DNA from: Pelodera strongyloides
Lineage: Eukaryota > Nematoda > Chromadorea > Rhabditida > Rhabditidae
Length of the DNA stretch: 64,000 bases
NCBI GenBank assembly: GCA_036852015.1
Contig: JAANDG010000134.1
Span: 186,001 to 250,000, forward strand
Direction of reading: 5' to 3'
Each line of letters starts with the position of its first letter. Position 1 is the stretch's first letter. Below are positions 62,301-64,000 of the stretch, piece by piece. The position numbers were made by a program, and so were the translations under genes. The notes beneath the pieces are model-generated. The model was not told where the DNA came from. It did no database searches and worked only from the letters and a program-made list of their open reading frames with translations.

Positions 62301-63970
62301 GGAGAGACGAGAGCTAGAGATGGCCGAGGCGAGCAAGAGGATTCCGGTGGGTTAAATAATTCTTTATGTTCTTTGCACTAATTTATTTACTTCTTTTGGA
62401 GATTGTCTGATTTTCTGTCTTGTTCACTTTTCATTATGCTAAGTGGCATTAATGCGCTGGATTTAAAGCAATATTGTACCCACTTTGGGAAATTTGCATG
62501 TGATAGACAAATCCTATATGCAAATTTGGTGCCGAGAGATTGCTGGACGAGCAGCTAAATAATAGTAATAATGCTGCATTGTAGGCACCGCCACCCGCTC
62601 CAAAGATCCTTAGTGCTTCCGAACAGCGAGAGCAAATGGAGAAGGCTTTGGTGGATAGAGTTACGAAGGTTAGTGTCTTTACGTTTATACTTAAAGCGAA
62701 CTACCAGCCCCTTTCTCCCGAAATGCGCAAATGAAGTATTTGGGCGCAGAACCAGATATACTGATGCTTATTTTTGGAATTGGATTTCATGCAAAACAGT
62801 TGACCACCGTGGGAATCGAACCAGAGAGCCCTCGCACCAATGGCGAGAACTCTACCACTTGGCCACGCCCTTCCATGGCAGAAATTGTATTTGATGGTAC
62901 ATGGAAGCGCGCAGGCACGTAACACCAATTTGTTCAAACGAAGGCTACGGCAATGTATAATCCACGGTTTTTTCTGGAGGGAAAATAAAATTTTCAAAAT
63001 ATTTCATACAGGGGTCTGCGGAACGTGCCAAAAACGGGGGTAGTAGACCCCTTTTGACCTTTTCCATACAAAATACAAATTTTAAGTAGCTTTTTTTCTA
63101 ATTTCGACTTAGTTGCTTGTTTTTTAAGTTTATTTTCGTTTTCACACGTTTTTGAACTATTTTTGAACAAAAAACCCCAAACCGGGTAACATTTCGCTTT
63201 AAACTGTTTGTATGAGAGCCGCTAAGGTGAGTGTTTTCCTTGTTTATGTGCATGGGTCAGAGTTAATGTTCTGCGAATACATACGTTAGTTGTGCTTTTT
63301 TTTTTTTTTTGGAATTTGTGTTACTTATATTACAGGCTTTGTTTATGACATCGGGCAAACTAACTTACTCACTTTATTTTCTAGACTTGTCTTTTGTGCC
63401 GGCGCGCGTTTGCTTCAGTGGATGTGCTGGAGAAACACGTGGATAAGAGTGACTTGCATAAGGTCAGCTTTCTTTGTTTTATTTTATCTTTCTTTATATT
63501 ATCTTTGTACTGGAGCTTTTGTCCGATTGCGTGATGCTTAACCGCTTTTTGTTTTAGCATAAACTAGGTTTTGTTAGGTTGAAAGAAATGATAAATACTT
63601 GAAATTCCGCTTTACTTCGCTGTACACTGGAACTGGATAAAGTATTCATATAAATGTAGGTTGTGTGTACGTGTGCAGTGAGTAACCCTTGTAATTGTGT
63701 GTAGAATGATAAAGATAAAGAGGTAAAGAGTACCGGGTTATATCAACCGTCTAGAGAGTATATTCTTGTTGATATGATGAGAAGACAAAAAGCAGTTAAG
63801 CATCATGTGTCATGGTTGCAATACCCGGTATGTAGAATGCCGTAATTATTAATTTTAAATTATTTTCAATATTTCAGAAGAACTTGGAAGCAAAGCGTAT
63901 TGAATGGGGAAAGCAATACGTGGCGTCGTTGATGGCTGCGACGGCTGGGGGAGGATTGAGTTTACCTTAG
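50368..63970 (+). CDS. RBM5/RBM10-type splicing regulator
   Basis: About 996 residues in 29 exons: 50368-50417, 50640-50697, 51150-51202, 51724-51785, 52077-52126, 52545-52634, 52939-53008, 53478-53551, 54190-54276, 54560-54677, 54932-54984, 55375-55528, 55947-56132, 56384-56470, 56867-57042, 57321-57417, 57980-58120, 58342-58455, 58824-58900, 59411-59501, 59965-60134, 60552-60759, 61018-61112, 61366-61425, 61700-61807, 62140-62346, 62585-62668, 63385-63462, 63878-63970. Order: RRM1 (LVVYGLPTT, ~107-190), RanBP2 finger (DWNCVKCSQQMNGQAPLCTQC, all four Cys), RRM2 (TLLLRDLPKG, ~238-318), Gln/Pro-rich region, OCRE (YKFDPVTMFYYDTRSGYYF, ~640-686), Lys/Glu-rich coiled region, C2H2 finger (CLLCRRAFASVDVLEKHVD plus H). 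This order is that of RBM5/6/10, nuclear factors acting on early spliceosomes. The family's C-terminal G-patch is absent: the frame stops 31 residues after the finger. Confidence 0.9.
51267..51439. mobile_element. MITE, AAAGCGAAATACCGG family
   Basis: Termini TTAAAGCGAAATACGGGCCG and GGCTGGTATTTCGCTTTAA. The internal sequence (GCTTTATGCATCATATTATG ... CATAAATGCATAAGAATGCG) is closest to the copy at 6198. It lies in an RBM5/10-like intron. Confidence 0.85.
52203..52373. mobile_element. MITE, AAAGCGAAATACCGG family
   Basis: Termini TTAAAGCGAATTACCGGCCG and CAGTCAGTATTTCGCTTTAA. The left part matches the copy at 30233 nearly base for base. It lies in an RBM5/10-like intron. Confidence 0.85.
57525..57768. 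mobile_element. Hairpin-ended repeat, partner of 20594-20805
   Basis: It begins with the TATATAAAGGAGAAGAGTTT word that ends the tRNA-Asn-derived elements, then continues CTAAAGGCTATAAAAGGAGA and on to GTCGCCTCAGGCGGCGATAG ... GTCTGGTG. The second part is the inverted equivalent of 20594-20805. This links the two families: same outer end, different body and different 3' hairpin. It lies in an RBM5/10-like intron. Confidence 0.65.
59258..59335 (-). repeat. tRNA-like sequence
   Basis: On the minus strand: GGTGGCCGGTAGCTTAATT (A-box-like) and a perfect T arm, GCGGGTTCGATTCCCGC. No good anticodon stem forms between them, and the acceptor ends do not pair fully. Probably a tRNA-derived repeat in an RBM5/10-like intron, not a working tRNA. 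Confidence 0.45.
62691..63203. mobile_element. Large MITE-family member enclosing a tRNA-Gln-like sequence
   Basis: The outer ends are TTAAAGCGAACTACCAGCCC and CCGGGTAACATTTCGCTTTAA, the AAAGCGAAATACCGG family ends, but the body is about 510 bp instead of 175. On the minus strand, 62816-62882 contains TGGCCAAGTGGTAGAGTT (A-box), a perfect anticodon arm CTCGC-CATTGGT-GCGAG with TTG at the anticodon, and B-box GGTTCGATTCC. The T stem and acceptor are imperfect. It sits in the intron before the C2H2 exon. Confidence 0.65.
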
Positions 63971-64000
63971 GGGGTTAATGAGTGTAACTTAGGGAGCTTA

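Overview
This window is eukaryotic nuclear DNA from a small animal. The ribosomal protein L4 copy reads like a nematode or close ecdysozoan sequence, but I have no species assignment. The genes are broken into many short exons (about 35 to 500 nt) with GT..AG introns. The introns and spacers are crowded with inverted-repeat elements. Almost none of the long open frames are complete genes, so I read the genes by joining exons in matching phase. All exon limits below are hand-called.

Layout, left to right. 1-5283: no confident gene; repeats, one possible minus-strand exon and a tRNA-like sequence. 5284-8778 (+): a U2AF35-like splicing factor whose first exon is not found. 10161-11349 (+): a LYSMD1/2-like LysM protein. 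11485-13315 (-): ribosomal protein L4, tail to tail with the LysM gene. 13772-29325 (+): a THADA/Trm732 homologue of about 1262 residues in 32 exons. 30115-33558 (+): a GNB1L/ASA1-like WD40 protein in 9 exons. 34378-47861 (+): an unrecognised gene whose seven short exons are spread over 13 kb. One of its introns holds a tandem pair of Penelope-like retroelement copies (34508-37812). Another holds a satellite array of about 62 copies of a 110-bp unit (40051-46871). 50368-63970 (+): an RBM5/RBM10-type splicing regulator of about 996 residues with RRM, RanBP2 zinc finger, RRM, OCRE and C2H2 zinc finger, but no G-patch before its stop.

Functionally, U2AF35-like and RBM5/10-like both act in 3' splice-site recognition. 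THADA (tRNA 2'-O-methylation partner) and RPL4 belong to translation. GNB1L/ASA1 proteins assist PIKK-family kinase maturation. These are housekeeping genes, and nothing suggests an operon: spacing is large and L4 runs opposite to its neighbours.

The most interesting signals are in the non-coding part. Hammerhead-ribozyme-like cores lie on the coding strand on both sides of the Penelope-like reverse transcriptase. The satellite array sits inside a transcribed intron. A tRNA-Asn-derived SINE-like family has strong terminal hairpins. Two main inverted-repeat (MITE) families recur, and members of one end at splice acceptors. One 5' splice site is copied about five times in tandem.
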